Part shown: in pieces, positions 7,697 to 16,320 of the stretch
Numbering within the stretch: position 1 is the stretch's first letter
Layout: each line of letters starts with the position of its first letter
NCBI GenBank assembly: GCA_022508425.1
Contig: JAFLVF010000005.1
Span: 1-46,028, forward strand
DNA length: 46,028 bases
Source of the DNA: Clostridiales bacterium
GTDB lineage: Bacteria > Bacillota > Clostridia > Christensenellales > Pumilibacteraceae
Reading direction: 5' to 3'
Program-made: the position numbers and the translations under genes
Notes under the pieces: model-generated
The model's database searches: none
What the model was told of the DNA's origin: nothing
Seen by the model: the letters and a program-made list of their open reading frames with translations, nothing else

Positions 7697-8437
7697 TCAA
7701 TTCTCGCCTTGCGTTGCGTCACCGGCAACTGTCATAAATATATTCTCAAGGCTCTCGTCGCCTTTTGCGGACTTTATCTCGTCCATATCGCCCAACAGCC
7801 CGAGCCTGCCTTTATGTATAATGGCGACTCTGTCACAAATCTTCTCTGCTACGTCGAGTACGTGCGTCGAGAAGAACACCGTTTTACCGCTTTCGGCGCG
7901 CTCGCGCATTATTTCTTTGAGCGCAAACGCCGACGGCGGATCGAGTCCCATCATCGGCTCGTCGAGTATCCACAGCATAGGATCGTGTATGAGTGAGCCT
8001 ATAACGGCAATTTTTTGCTTCATACCCTTGGAATATCCGCTTATGCGCTTGTCAAACGCTTCTTCGAGTGCAAATTTCTTCAATAGCGGCTCTATCCTAC
8101 TGCCGCGAGACTCAACGGGTACGCCGTATATATCGCCCAAGAAATCCACATATTCCCTGCCCGTATACTTGTCGAATATTACAGGCGCGTCTGGCACAAA
8201 ACCGAAATTCCGCTTTGCCTCGACGCTATCGGTTCTGATATCGTGCCCGCATACTTTTATATCGCCCTGCGTCAACGGAAGTATGCCCGTCGCGAGCTTG
8301 ATTATCGTAGTTTTGCCGGCGCCGTTCTCACCCAAAAAACCGAAAATCTCGCCCGCTTTCAGCGAGAAAGAAAGATCGTCCACGGCCTTTGCTTTGCCGT
8401 TGGAATAAGAAAAAGTAACATGACTGATATCGAGCAT
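7697..8437 (-). CDS. ABC transporter ATP-binding protein
   Basis: Cytoplasmic ATPase that powers the permease encoded directly after it. The 246 residues contain Walker A GENGAGKT (near residue 38), the signature region YSKGMKQK (near 136), Walker B followed by the catalytic glutamate (LWILDEP, near 156) and the switch histidine in FFSTHV (near 190). The ATG at 8437 is preferred over an adjoining GTG at 8440 because the GGAGG ribosome binding site is then spaced 5 bases away. Together with the permease it forms a two-gene operon behind its own promoter. Confidence 0.95.
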   Translation of the reverse strand: MLDISHVTFSYSNGKAKAVDDLSFSLKAGEIFGFLGENGAGKTTIIKLATGILPLTQGDIKVCGHDIRTDSVEAKRNFGFVPDAPVIFDKYTGREYVDFLGDIYGVPVESRGSRIEPLLKKFALEEAFDKRISGYSKGMKQKIAVIGSLIHDPMLWILDEPMMGLDPPSAFALKEIMRERAESGKTVFFSTHVLDVAEKICDRVAIIHKGRLGLLGDMDEIKSAKGDESLENIFMTVAGDATQGEN

Positions 8438-8467
8438 CACCGCCTCCGCGCATGAACTATTTGCAAT

Positions 8468-8496
8468 ATTCTAACACGACAGCAAATCTATTTCAA
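8468..8496 (-). promoter_or_regulatory. Promoter of the ABC transporter operon
   Basis: Minus strand -35 TTGAAA (8491-8496), 17 bp spacer, -10 TAGAAT (8468-8473) preceded by TGT, giving an extended -10. The leader to the ATG at 8437 would be about 25 nt and includes the GGAGG site. The 25 bp beside it (about 8516-8540) contain a short direct repeat of AATCAACATTT. Confidence 0.82.
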
Positions 8497-8541
8497 GCAT
8501 TTGCCGTCAATATTAATCAACATTTAATCAACATTTAATCT

Positions 8542-11500
8542 TTATCTGCGAAAAAGAATCACCGGCGACGGATAATCGGCAACCGTTACCGCATTAGTGG
8601 CATACACGATACTGCCCACCTTTGTGAACCACGAGCCGCTTGTCAAGCCGTTGTCTGCAACGACGATGTGTGTACGCATATTGTTTTCGCTCAAAACGAA
8701 CTCAATATGCGGAGTACCGAGAGTGACGGCAGGCGTTATCCAATAATTTTCGCCGCGCTTGTCTATGCCGAACAATTTTTCGGTCACCAGAAGATAGTAC
8801 GCAACGGCATTTGTTATATTGCCGTCAAAATCAATTGCATCGTCGATTAGCGACGACAGCGCACCGTACGAGCCGTCGAAATCGCCGCTGTCATATAACC
8901 GCGCGACATTATACAGCTTAGCGTTGCCGTACACGCCAAGTATCAAAGACAACCGTGACATTCTATGGTAGCACTTGATATTAGAGAATCTGTATCTCTG
9001 TTGCGGCGTGATATAATCGCGAAACCGCTCCGCGCAATAGTAAAACGCCGCAATATTAGCGCTGTCGTTATCCGAATTCGCCAAAACATATTTGTAAGCA
9101 CTGTTCAACGCCCACGAAATTGATTTAACTACTTCGCCATTTGACAAAATATCCGACTTGTCGGTACAATTGAGATAATCGTCGATCACAAGAGGCAATA
9201 ACAGACAATGCGCCGCGGGTAGATTTTTTATTTCAGCACAAATATCTTTGATGCAAGTTGCCGTTCTATCTGCGTCGATATATTTATACGCACAGCACAG
9301 CATTAGCAAAGTAACGTCGGATTCGATTCTGTCAAACTCACAGACTATGCGGTAAAACGCACGAAAGAAAGCATAGTCGAGCATTTTGTCGGTAGTGCGC
9401 GGCCGTACGGGAATTTTATTACAATGCGATACCGCATTATCGAAACAATCTTCTATATCGATATTTTCAAGCGAAAGTATATCGCGCGACAAAAAGAAAC
9501 CGACCGTCCGCTCCTCTCCGTGCCCAATGTGCATACCGATACATACGCTCGGATTTTTGCCGATATCGGAATCCAAAGGTCTTTCGATTTTTTCGGTTGA
9601 CGAGATAAAAAAACCGTCGCCGTCTTTGGTGGTTACGATTGCACCGTGAGATATATGCGCAATGCCGATTTTGTCCTTACTCTGCGTTTCACAAACTAAC
9701 GAAACGTTTATGTCAACATCGATATCCGTAGTGTTAACAATGTTCAATCTGTATGCAAGCGCGTCGATTTCTCCAACGGCAAACATATCGAGAGTACATT
9801 TTACACCAATATATTCGCTTATAAATCGGCTGAAGCCGTTGTAATGCAACACTCTGTTATTGTAACCGCGCGGATAAACTGTCGGAGACCACTCTGATTG
9901 CGCGTTGTCACCGCGTAAAATAATGTAAGCGCGCGGAAATGTGCCGCCTATCACGCCGAAGTCCGACACGTCGACATTGATGTTTTCGGTATAGAGAATA
10001 TTCTTTCGCGGCGGTGCGCTTATAGCAACTAAATCTCGCCCACTCTGTTTTTCCAAACTGCTCTGACAGCACAACGCCGCCGCTTCGCCTGCGTCGAAAT
10101 AACCGTCGCTCGCTATTACGCCCACTACATGCTCCGCCATGCGGCCAAACGCCAACACCGAAATAAATGACGACCTTTCAAACGCGCCCAAACTTTTGCT
10201 TTTGTTTACGCTTAGCACATTTCTTTTGTCGGCGTCCGTCGCATCGTCGTCGATATACAGCGCCATAAATTCGTCCGAAATTTCGGACGCGCACGTCACC
10301 GACAGCCCGACTGCTATTTCGTTCGGCGTGCGGTTTACAAGGAAAAAGCGCATTGCCAGACAGTCGTGCGTGGGCGGCGCAATCATCTCCGCCGCTATCT
10401 CGAGATTGTTGCTTTGGGCGTAGTAAACCTCTTTTTGCGGAAGCGAAATACCGTTGCTTTTTGACAATGACAACGCGCCAGCGCCGCAGTCTACGACATA
10501 ATTTAGCTCGTAGCTTCTGCCTCGCCGCAAAATACCGAGCTTTCCGTCTTCCTTTCGTGACAATGCGATATTACTGTAGTGGCGCTGTGGGATATCCTTG
10601 ATACTTTCTCTTCGCACGGCATATTTATTTTGCAGTTTCGATCCGAACGCCACGAACAACGCGGTAACACTGTCAAAAATCGGCTCGAACAGCGCAAGCG
10701 CGCCTATTACGTACATTATTACTGCTCTTGAAAAAAACGCACTTAGAATAATTACCGCTACACCGTACGCCGATTGCAGTACTGTCGCCGCAATGCCGTT
10801 GTTCAGCCTTATGATACGACGTGGAACGGCGACAAAATTTTTAACCGACTTCGGAATCTCCTTCAACGGCGATAGCGTTCCGCTCTCGCCGGCAAAGAAT
10901 AGACTTACCCACACCGAACACAATACCGGTGCCGCCGAGAATACGACAATCACAGGATTGAAAAAAATTGCGCCGAATATAATTATCGCGCCCTGCATGG
11001 CGGCGATGTACTTGTCGCCGATGGGCGGCAGTAATCCGTAAGTAATTCCGAATATATTAAGCACAGATACATATGCGGTATACAATATTCCCGTAGCTAC
11101 TATAATCGGCGCGACAAAGACGCTGTCCGCGAACACCGCAGATATTGCTACCGTCAATACCGTAACAACTATGGCCGATATCTGCAATGCGCGTGCCGTT
11201 GCGCTTGATACGTGATGCGACAATTCACGCTTTGCACTCTTTCCGTCAGTCCTACTTAGTGTAAACTTAATCGCCGCAGTAGCGGAAGTCAGTATTTCCG
11301 CCGTTTCGGCGGCATGGATATTGCTCGATTTTACAGCCGCGTCGATATCTATACCGTTATTCTCGGCAAGAACGAACAATTCGCGTTTGCCCTCTTCGGA
11401 TACAGCGGCGCACTGTCCGTTGATATAATCGATGTTATTAAGTCTGTCAAGGTCTACGCGCCGCGCTCCGGCGTCGCTTATACCAGCTTCACAATCATGC

Positions 11501-12045
11501 CTGCGCTTTTTGTAATCTTCTAGCGCGGTACAAATCAGCGCGGCCAAACAGAATGTAAGCACGTCATAAAGTTCGTTCTTCTCGTCGGCAGTAAGCTGCG
11601 AAAATTCCGAAATCACCTTGCTCATCAACTCCGGCGTGATGCAACCGCGAGTGTTCTTTACGACCGTATCACACAACAGGAATAATCGCGGGTATCTGCC
11701 TACGTGGCCTTGCTTTAGGCACAACCGCGCAACACCTCTGTACCGCTCGTATACAGCCGACAGCAATTGCGACGTGTCCGCGGGAATGAGATATCTGTCT
11801 GATACCGCATATATTTCCAAAAACTTTATATTACGTTTAATAGCCCTTTTGACAGAGCGCGTAGAAATCCCGAAGCCGCTCTCGGTAACTTCGCACGACT
11901 TCGCCAAGAACGCTACGCGGTTTAACAGCGCCTGAGTCGAAATTCTATCCTCTATGCGAAAGCGGACTTTAAGCGGTGGCGCTACAAACCTAAGCAGCAA
12001 CAAAAATGCGGCGAGCACCGCCGTCGAAATCAAGAATACCTCCAT
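8542..12045 (-). CDS. Large membrane protein, cyclic-glucan-synthase/GH94-like, apparently lacking the GT84 domain
   Basis: 1167 residues. A single membrane anchor (4-22) is followed by a soluble helical region (~60-260) whose RYPRLFLL...T.G.I sequence (~117-136) resembles the N-terminal domain of NdvB-type cyclic beta-glucan synthases. About six membrane helices follow between ~288 and ~460. The C-terminal ~690 residues resemble the beta-sandwich and barrel of GH94 (family 36 glycosyltransferase-like) enzymes, best seen at EWSPTVYPRGYNN (718-730). I see no GT84 glycosyltransferase module and no DWND-type catalytic motif in the barrel region, so it may not be a working phosphorylase. The start ATG at 12045 lacks a clear ribosome binding site and no good promoter is visible. 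It stands alone between rplS and the ABC operon. A role in envelope glycan handling is inference; the family assignment is from motif memory and needs a profile search. Confidence 0.6.
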   Translation of the reverse strand: MEVFLISTAVLAAFLLLLRFVAPPLKVRFRIEDRISTQALLNRVAFLAKSCEVTESGFGISTRSVKRAIKRNIKFLEIYAVSDRYLIPADTSQLLSAVYERYRGVARLCLKQGHVGRYPRLFLLCDTVVKNTRGCITPELMSKVISEFSQLTADEKNELYDVLTFCLAALICTALEDYKKRRHDCEAGISDAGARRVDLDRLNNIDYINGQCAAVSEEGKRELFVLAENNGIDIDAAVKSSNIHAAETAEILTSATAAIKFTLSRTDGKSAKRELSHHVSSATARALQISAIVVTVLTVAISAVFADSVFVAPIIVATGILYTAYVSVLNIFGITYGLLPPIGDKYIAAMQGAIIIFGAIFFNPVIVVFSAAPVLCSVWVSLFFAGESGTLSPLKEIPKSVKNFVAVPRRIIRLNNGIAATVLQSAYGVAVIILSAFFSRAVIMYVIGALALFEPIFDSVTALFVAFGSKLQNKYAVRRESIKDIPQRHYSNIALSRKEDGKLGILRRGRSYELNYVVDCGAGALSLSKSNGISLPQKEVYYAQSNNLEIAAEMIAPPTHDCLAMRFFLVNRTPNEIAVGLSVTCASEISDEFMALYIDDDATDADKRNVLSVNKSKSLGAFERSSFISVLAFGRMAEHVVGVIASDGYFDAGEAAALCCQSSLEKQSGRDLVAISAPPRKNILYTENINVDVSDFGVIGGTFPRAYIILRGDNAQSEWSPTVYPRGYNNRVLHYNGFSRFISEYIGVKCTLDMFAVGEIDALAYRLNIVNTTDIDVDINVSLVCETQSKDKIGIAHISHGAIVTTKDGDGFFISSTEKIERPLDSDIGKNPSVCIGMHIGHGEERTVGFFLSRDILSLENIDIEDCFDNAVSHCNKIPVRPRTTDKMLDYAFFRAFYRIVCEFDRIESDVTLLMLCCAYKYIDADRTATCIKDICAEIKNLPAAHCLLLPLVIDDYLNCTDKSDILSNGEVVKSISWALNSAYKYVLANSDNDSANIAAFYYCAERFRDYITPQQRYRFSNIKCYHRMSRLSLILGVYGNAKLYNVARLYDSGDFDGSYGALSSLIDDAIDFDGNITNAVAYYLLVTEKLFGIDKRGENYWITPAVTLGTPHIEFVLSENNMRTHIVVADNGLTSGSWFTKVGSIVYATNAVTVADYPSPVILFRR

Positions 12046-12106
12046 ATCCGGTAATTATTGACCGTCGGCACCCTTTCTACACCAAACCGTCGCGCATAAA
12101 AAGTGC

Positions 12107-12134
12107 AAAAAAAATCGGCACATAATCGTGCCGA
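12107..12134 (-). terminator. Rho-independent terminator of rplS
   Basis: Minus strand TCGGCAC (12128-12134) pairs with GTGCCGA (12115-12121) across a 6-nt loop, followed by eight Ts (12107-12114). It begins 21 bp after the rplS stop codon and is a textbook terminator. Confidence 0.95.
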
Positions 12135-12154
12135 CTGATGATACGGTAAAAAAA

Positions 12155-12496
12155 TTACTTTTCCTTGATCTTAGCCGCTTTGCCGGAAAGATTGCGAAGG
12201 TAATACAATTTGGCGCGACGGACCTTGCCGTGCTTGATGACGTCAATAGCCGTGATACGCGGTGAATGAAGGGGGAACGTGCGCTCGATACCGACGCCGA
12301 ACGAAACGCGACGAACGGTAAATGTTTCACGAACCGAGCCGTTCTTCTTGGCGATGACGATGCCTTCGAATGCCTGAACACGCTCGCGGTTGCCCTCTTT
12401 GACCTTGACGGATACGCGAACTGTGTCCCCGACGTTAAATTCGGGAACGTCTTTTTTCATATATTCCTTCTCGATTTCAGCAATAATGTTGCTCAT
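12155..12496 (-). CDS. rplS: 50S ribosomal protein L19
   Basis: Ribosomal protein at the 30S-50S interface. The 113-residue length is standard, and the sequence shows the conserved L19 stretches [39 protein letters not shown] and the basic C-terminus [20 protein letters not shown]. The ATG at 12496 has an AGGAGG ribosome binding site. It forms a single-gene transcription unit with its own promoter, structured leader and terminator. In many Firmicutes rplS follows trmD; here trmD is at 38212-38892 and is followed by ylqF instead, so rplS has been moved. Confidence 0.97.
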   Translation of the reverse strand: MSNIIAEIEKEYMKKDVPEFNVGDTVRVSVKVKEGNRERVQAFEGIVIAKKNGSVRETFTVRRVSFGVGIERTFPLHSPRITAIDVIKHGKVRRAKLYYLRNLSGKAAKIKEK

Positions 12497-12514
12497 GGTG
12501 CCTCCTAAGTCCGC

Positions 12515-12554
12515 AAAAAACCCCGCAAATGCTAATTACTTTGTTTTGCGAAGG
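12515..12554 (-). promoter_or_regulatory. Attenuator-like hairpin in the rplS leader
   Basis: In the 5' leader of rplS, minus strand CTTCGCAAA (12545-12553) can pair with TTTGCGGGG (12521-12529) over a 15-nt loop; six Ts follow (12515-12520). This looks like an intrinsic terminator placed between promoter and ribosome binding site. Autogenous L19 leaders are known in Firmicutes, so feedback control by L19 is plausible, but I cannot confirm that this matches a described leader family. Confidence 0.5.
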
Positions 12555-12577
12555 CTGATTCTTTTGATTTCTTAATA

Positions 12578-12606
12578 ATTATATCATACCGAAAAGATTA
12601 AATCAA
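12578..12606 (-). promoter_or_regulatory. Promoter of rplS
   Basis: Minus strand -35 TTGATT (12601-12606), 17 bp spacer, perfect -10 TATAAT (12578-12583). It starts about 24 bp after the rlmN stop codon and yields a leader of about 75 nt containing the attenuator-like hairpin. Confidence 0.88.
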
Positions 12607-12629
12607 GCATTTTAAGCCCATTTTACGAC

Positions 12630-13661
12630 TTATTTTTGCTCTATTGTGCGGTTTTTCAGCTGTCCGCATGCGCCCGCCGCGTCCGAACCCATAGATCGGC
12701 GAACGGTAGCGGAAAGCCCCATGGAAGTGAGCTTGTTGCAAAACTCATACGCGCGCTTTCTCGATGTCGGTTTCAGATCGCAATGATCTGTTGGATTGAG
12801 CGGTATTAGATTGATATGACAGCAAAGTCCGCCTAACAAACTTTTGATAGCCGATATATCGCCGTCGGTATCGTTGAAGCCGGAAATAAGTATATACTCT
12901 ATAACCACTCGCCTCTTTGTTTCGTCGAAAAACTTTTTTAGCGCAGACACGAGCTCTTTGACGGAATAGCGCTCGGCTATGCGCATAATTTTTTTACGCT
13001 TATCGTCAGTCGGTGCATGCAACGACAGCGACAGAGTGCCTGAAAAACCGTCTTTTGCCAACCGCTCTATTTTGTCGGGTATGCCGCAAGTGGAAATCGA
13101 CAATTGGCGCATACCTATATTTATTCCGTTGTCGGAAGTCAAAAGCTTGGTAAACTTCAGCGTGTTGTCATAGTTGGCAAGGGGCGATCCGCTCCCCATC
13201 ATAACAACCTTTTTTACTCCGCCGTTGGCCTTATGCTCGCGCGCTATAAACAAAACTTGGGACAGTATTTCGCCCGCGGAAAGATTTCGTTGCAGGCCGT
13301 AATATCCGGACGCGCAAAATACACAGCCCATGCCGCACCCGACCTGGCATGATACGCACACGCTGTTGCCGTAATTGTGCGGCAGAAACACCGCTTCTAT
13401 CAAATCGCCGTGCACCGTTTCAAACAGATATCGCACTGCGCCATCACTCGATATCGCACGCGTCTTCTCGACGAGCGCTTTGTCGGCGTAGCTTTCGCGC
13501 AACTTTTCGATCATGGCCTTAGGAATATCGGTGTACTCATCATAACTGTCGTACGCAACGATATGCCGCATAATCTGTTTTGCGCGGTACTTAGGCTCGC
13601 CCAACGATATCACGACGTCGGTAAGCTCCGACATGTCTAAATCTGCCAATAGCTTAATCAA
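12630..13661 (-). CDS. rlmN: Dual-specificity 23S rRNA/tRNA methyltransferase RlmN (radical SAM)
   Basis: Radical SAM enzyme that methylates C2 of A2503 in 23S rRNA and of A37 in some tRNAs. The radical SAM motif CxxxCxxC is seen in GCGMGCVFCASG, and the second catalytic cysteine in SMGSDAAGACGQL near the C-terminus, with GSGSPLANYDN as a family-typical SAM-binding segment. The start is set at TTG 13661, which overlaps the rsmB stop codon as TTGA and gives 343 residues, the normal length; the nearest in-frame ATG is at 13634 and would remove N-terminal helix residues. It is the last gene of the yicC-to-rlmN operon. Confidence 0.93.
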   Translation of the reverse strand: MIKLLADLDMSELTDVVISLGEPKYRAKQIMRHIVAYDSYDEYTDIPKAMIEKLRESYADKALVEKTRAISSDGAVRYLFETVHGDLIEAVFLPHNYGNSVCVSCQVGCGMGCVFCASGYYGLQRNLSAGEILSQVLFIAREHKANGGVKKVVMMGSGSPLANYDNTLKFTKLLTSDNGINIGMRQLSISTCGIPDKIERLAKDGFSGTLSLSLHAPTDDKRKKIMRIAERYSVKELVSALKKFFDETKRRVVIEYILISGFNDTDGDISAIKSLLGGLCCHINLIPLNPTDHCDLKPTSRKRAYEFCNKLTSMGLSATVRRSMGSDAAGACGQLKNRTIEQK

Positions 13662-14929
13662 TTGCTCACCCTTTTGAATCTGACTATGTAAAATCCGTCG
13701 CATTTGTCCGTATCGGGCAAAAACTTCGTTTCGTCTAAGAGTTTATACTCGCCGTGCGCGGATAAGAAGCTGTCGCGCATCTTCTCGTTTTCGCACTTTA
13801 ATATCGAGCAGGTCGAATAGCACAACACGCCGCCCTGCTTGCAATATCGAGACGCGACGTCCAAAATCTTGTACTGCAATCCCGTCAGCTCATCGAGATC
13901 GGACAGCTTGCGCCTAAGCAGAATGTCGGGTTTTGACTTTAACGTGCCCGTTCCGCTACACGGACAATCGGCAATTACAAGATCGAATTTGCCGTCGAAA
14001 TCTTTGTTATAAACGGTTGCGTCATTCAAAACCGCGTTAACCTTTGCGCCTGATTTTGCGGCGAGCTTGTTGATAAGCGTAATCTTGTGCTGATATATAT
14101 CGCATGCCGTAATATCGTAATCGCCGAGCTCGTATAAATACGCCGACTTCCCGCCGGGTGCGGCACAAAGGTCGATTACCTTTCCATTCGGCACGTCTTT
14201 TGCATAACTCTTAACTGCGCGCATGGACGAGAGCGATTGTGCGACTACTTGGTCTTGCTGAAATTTTGATATAACCGTTTTGTCGCAATAACAGCCGCAT
14301 TCGGTAAATGTACAGCCGTTTGCGATTTTCCTGAACTGCTCTTCCGTTATTTTGGAATGCACGGGACGGATATGCGTAAGCTCCGGCAAAGTCGCCGTCA
14401 ATATCTTCATGGCGCGCGTTTCACCGTAGTCGGTGATGAGCAAACGACACAGCCACTCCGGCGCTCCGGCTTCGTACGTAAAACGTTCCAATCCGTTATT
14501 GAACTTGGGCTCGTATCCGCGCGACTTTTTAAGAACTGCGTTGATAAATCCGCTGAATACGCCATTCAATTGTTTTGACAATTCGACTGCGCGATTGACG
14601 GCGGCATAGTCGGGCATGTCCGCGTATCTCAAGTAGTACAACCCGATTTTCAGCACTATCGACGGCGCAACGCCCGGCTTGTTTTCGCACAAGCCGTCTA
14701 TAATCTTCTCAAACCGAATGTTATTGTCGAGCACGCCGTAGAACGCGCTCGTAACAAATGCTGACGAACGTTTGTCTTTGAGCGAATTGATAGCGTCCGT
14801 TATTGCCTTCTGACAATACGCGCCGTCCATAAACACGGCGGCCAGCGCGTTATATACGGCGCGATCGATAATCTTGTCGGCATTGAACGCACCGCGCTTG
14901 TCTATACCGTGTTGATTCCTATTTGACAT
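13658..14929 (-). CDS. rsmB: 16S rRNA (cytosine-967-C5)-methyltransferase RsmB
   Basis: SAM-dependent m5C methyltransferase. The N-terminal ~140 residues form a NusB-like helical domain; the C-terminal Rossmann domain has the SAM-binding segment VIDLCAAPGGKSAYL, the motif IV ADCPCSGTG containing one catalytic cysteine, and motif VI YSTCSI containing the other. Start chosen at ATG 14929, overlapping the end of fmt by 11 bp; an upstream ATG at 14953 (8 residues longer) is possible and neither has a strong ribosome binding site. It overlaps rlmN by 4 bp. fmt-rsmB-rlmN is the usual Firmicutes order. Confidence 0.93.
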   Translation of the reverse strand: MSNRNQHGIDKRGAFNADKIIDRAVYNALAAVFMDGAYCQKAITDAINSLKDKRSSAFVTSAFYGVLDNNIRFEKIIDGLCENKPGVAPSIVLKIGLYYLRYADMPDYAAVNRAVELSKQLNGVFSGFINAVLKKSRGYEPKFNNGLERFTYEAGAPEWLCRLLITDYGETRAMKILTATLPELTHIRPVHSKITEEQFRKIANGCTFTECGCYCDKTVISKFQQDQVVAQSLSSMRAVKSYAKDVPNGKVIDLCAAPGGKSAYLYELGDYDITACDIYQHKITLINKLAAKSGAKVNAVLNDATVYNKDFDGKFDLVIADCPCSGTGTLKSKPDILLRRKLSDLDELTGLQYKILDVASRYCKQGGVLCYSTCSILKCENEKMRDSFLSAHGEYKLLDETKFLPDTDKCDGFYIVRFKRVSN

Positions 14930-15848
14930 AAGCACCGCACACCGTTCCGACATTCAACTTGTTGCCGAGCAGATATTCTTGAGCGCGCATAGCTCGCTTG
15001 GACGGCGCTTGAATGACGGTAATTTTCACCGTTCCGACGCCGCAGGCAATTACTATCTTACCGTCGGAATGGATTATCTCTCCCGCCTCACCGAACTTCC
15101 CGTCATCGGAATCGACAACGGCCGAATGAATTTTGTACACCTCGCCGTCTATCACCGTTTTAGCGCACGGAAGCGGATTGAGCGCACGAATTTTGTTATA
15201 CACGGCTTGTGCGTCGAGAGAAAAATCAATATATTCTTCCTGCTTTTTGATGGTACGACAACGTGTGGCTTGGCTGTCGTCTTGCTTAGTCGGGTTTATT
15301 TTATCAAAACTGTCGAGAGTATCGACAAGTAGCTTTGCGCCAAGATCGGCAAGCCGTGCAGTCAACGTGCCCGCTGTGTCGTCGTCGGAAATATCTGTTT
15401 CTACCTTGGAAAGAATATCTCCGGTGTCGAGCCCGAGCTCGGTGCGCATAATGGTAACGCCTGTCACCTTCTGCCCATCCGCAATTGCCGAATATATAGG
15501 CGACGCGCCGCGGTATTTGGGCAACAGCGACGCGTGCACATTGATTATGCCATTAGGGAATGCGTCGAGCACAGCTTGAGTCAACAACTGACCGTAAGCC
15601 GCCGTCACCGCAATATCGGCGCCTAATGATTTTAGCGTATCGATATCATCCGAAATTTTTTCGGGCTGAAAAACAGGCAAATTAAATCTTTGCGCGCAAA
15701 GTTTAACGTCGCTAAGTTCGACTTTCCCGCGCTTTAGCGCACGGTCCGGTTGAGTAACAACGCCGACTACCTCGTGATTATTGCTCGCTATCAGCCGCTC
15801 CAAGCTCGGTACGGCAAATGCGGGCGTTCCCATAAACAATACTTTCAT
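14919..15848 (-). CDS. fmt: Methionyl-tRNA formyltransferase
   Basis: Transfers a formyl group from 10-formyl-THF to initiator Met-tRNA. The 309 residues begin with MKVLFMGTPAFAVPSLERL, typical of the family, and contain the active-site region NVHASLLPKYRGASPI near residue 106 (Asn, His and the SLLPKYRG loop) with the conserved D.GDI (LDTGDIL) near 145. The C-terminal domain resembles the OB-fold tRNA-binding part. The start is 2 bp after the def stop codon, so def and fmt are co-translated and functionally paired: fmt adds the formyl group that def removes. Confidence 0.95.
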   Translation of the reverse strand: MKVLFMGTPAFAVPSLERLIASNNHEVVGVVTQPDRALKRGKVELSDVKLCAQRFNLPVFQPEKISDDIDTLKSLGADIAVTAAYGQLLTQAVLDAFPNGIINVHASLLPKYRGASPIYSAIADGQKVTGVTIMRTELGLDTGDILSKVETDISDDDTAGTLTARLADLGAKLLVDTLDSFDKINPTKQDDSQATRCRTIKKQEEYIDFSLDAQAVYNKIRALNPLPCAKTVIDGEVYKIHSAVVDSDDGKFGEAGEIIHSDGKIVIACGVGTVKITVIQAPSKRAMRAQEYLLGNKLNVGTVCGAYVK

Positions 15849-15850
15849 GA

Positions 15851-16309
15851 CTATTTTTTCTTGGGTTTAATGGACTTATCGGTGAAAATTATACCGTCGA
15901 GATGATCTATCTCGTGACAATAGCACGACGCGGGGAAATTGTCCGCTTTAAGAACAATAGGATTGCCGTGACGGTCAAACGCATGCACTACCACATGGCG
16001 CGGCCGCTCTACCTTCTCGTGCGTGTTGGGCACGGACAGGCACCCTTCGGGCGCGACACGCTTGCCTTTTGCGCTGACTATGACGGGATTGACGGCCTCT
16101 ATTATCGTGCTTCCGCCGTCGAATGTTGCGACGAATATGCGCTTGGGCACGCCGATTTGCGGCGCGGCAAGCCCTGCGCCGTCAGCATAAATGAGCGTAT
16201 CTATCATATCGTCGATAAGCTGCGACAACTTGTCGTCAAACTCTGTTACGGGCTTACTGACCTGCCTTAAGACAGGATCGCCTACTTGATAAATATTTCT
16301 TCTTGCCAT
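15851..16309 (-). CDS. def: Peptide deformylase
   Basis: Metalloenzyme removing the N-formyl group from nascent proteins. All three family motifs are present in 152 residues: GAGLAAPQIG (44-53), EGCLSVP (88-94, metal ligand Cys90) and HEIDH (132-136, two histidine ligands and the catalytic glutamate). The ATG at 16309 has an AGAGGTGA ribosome binding site. It follows priA by 11 bp and precedes fmt by 2 bp. Confidence 0.97.
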   Translation of the reverse strand: MARRNIYQVGDPVLRQVSKPVTEFDDKLSQLIDDMIDTLIYADGAGLAAPQIGVPKRIFVATFDGGSTIIEAVNPVIVSAKGKRVAPEGCLSVPNTHEKVERPRHVVVHAFDRHGNPIVLKADNFPASCYCHEIDHLDGIIFTDKSIKPKKK

Positions 16310-16320
16310 AATATCACCTC

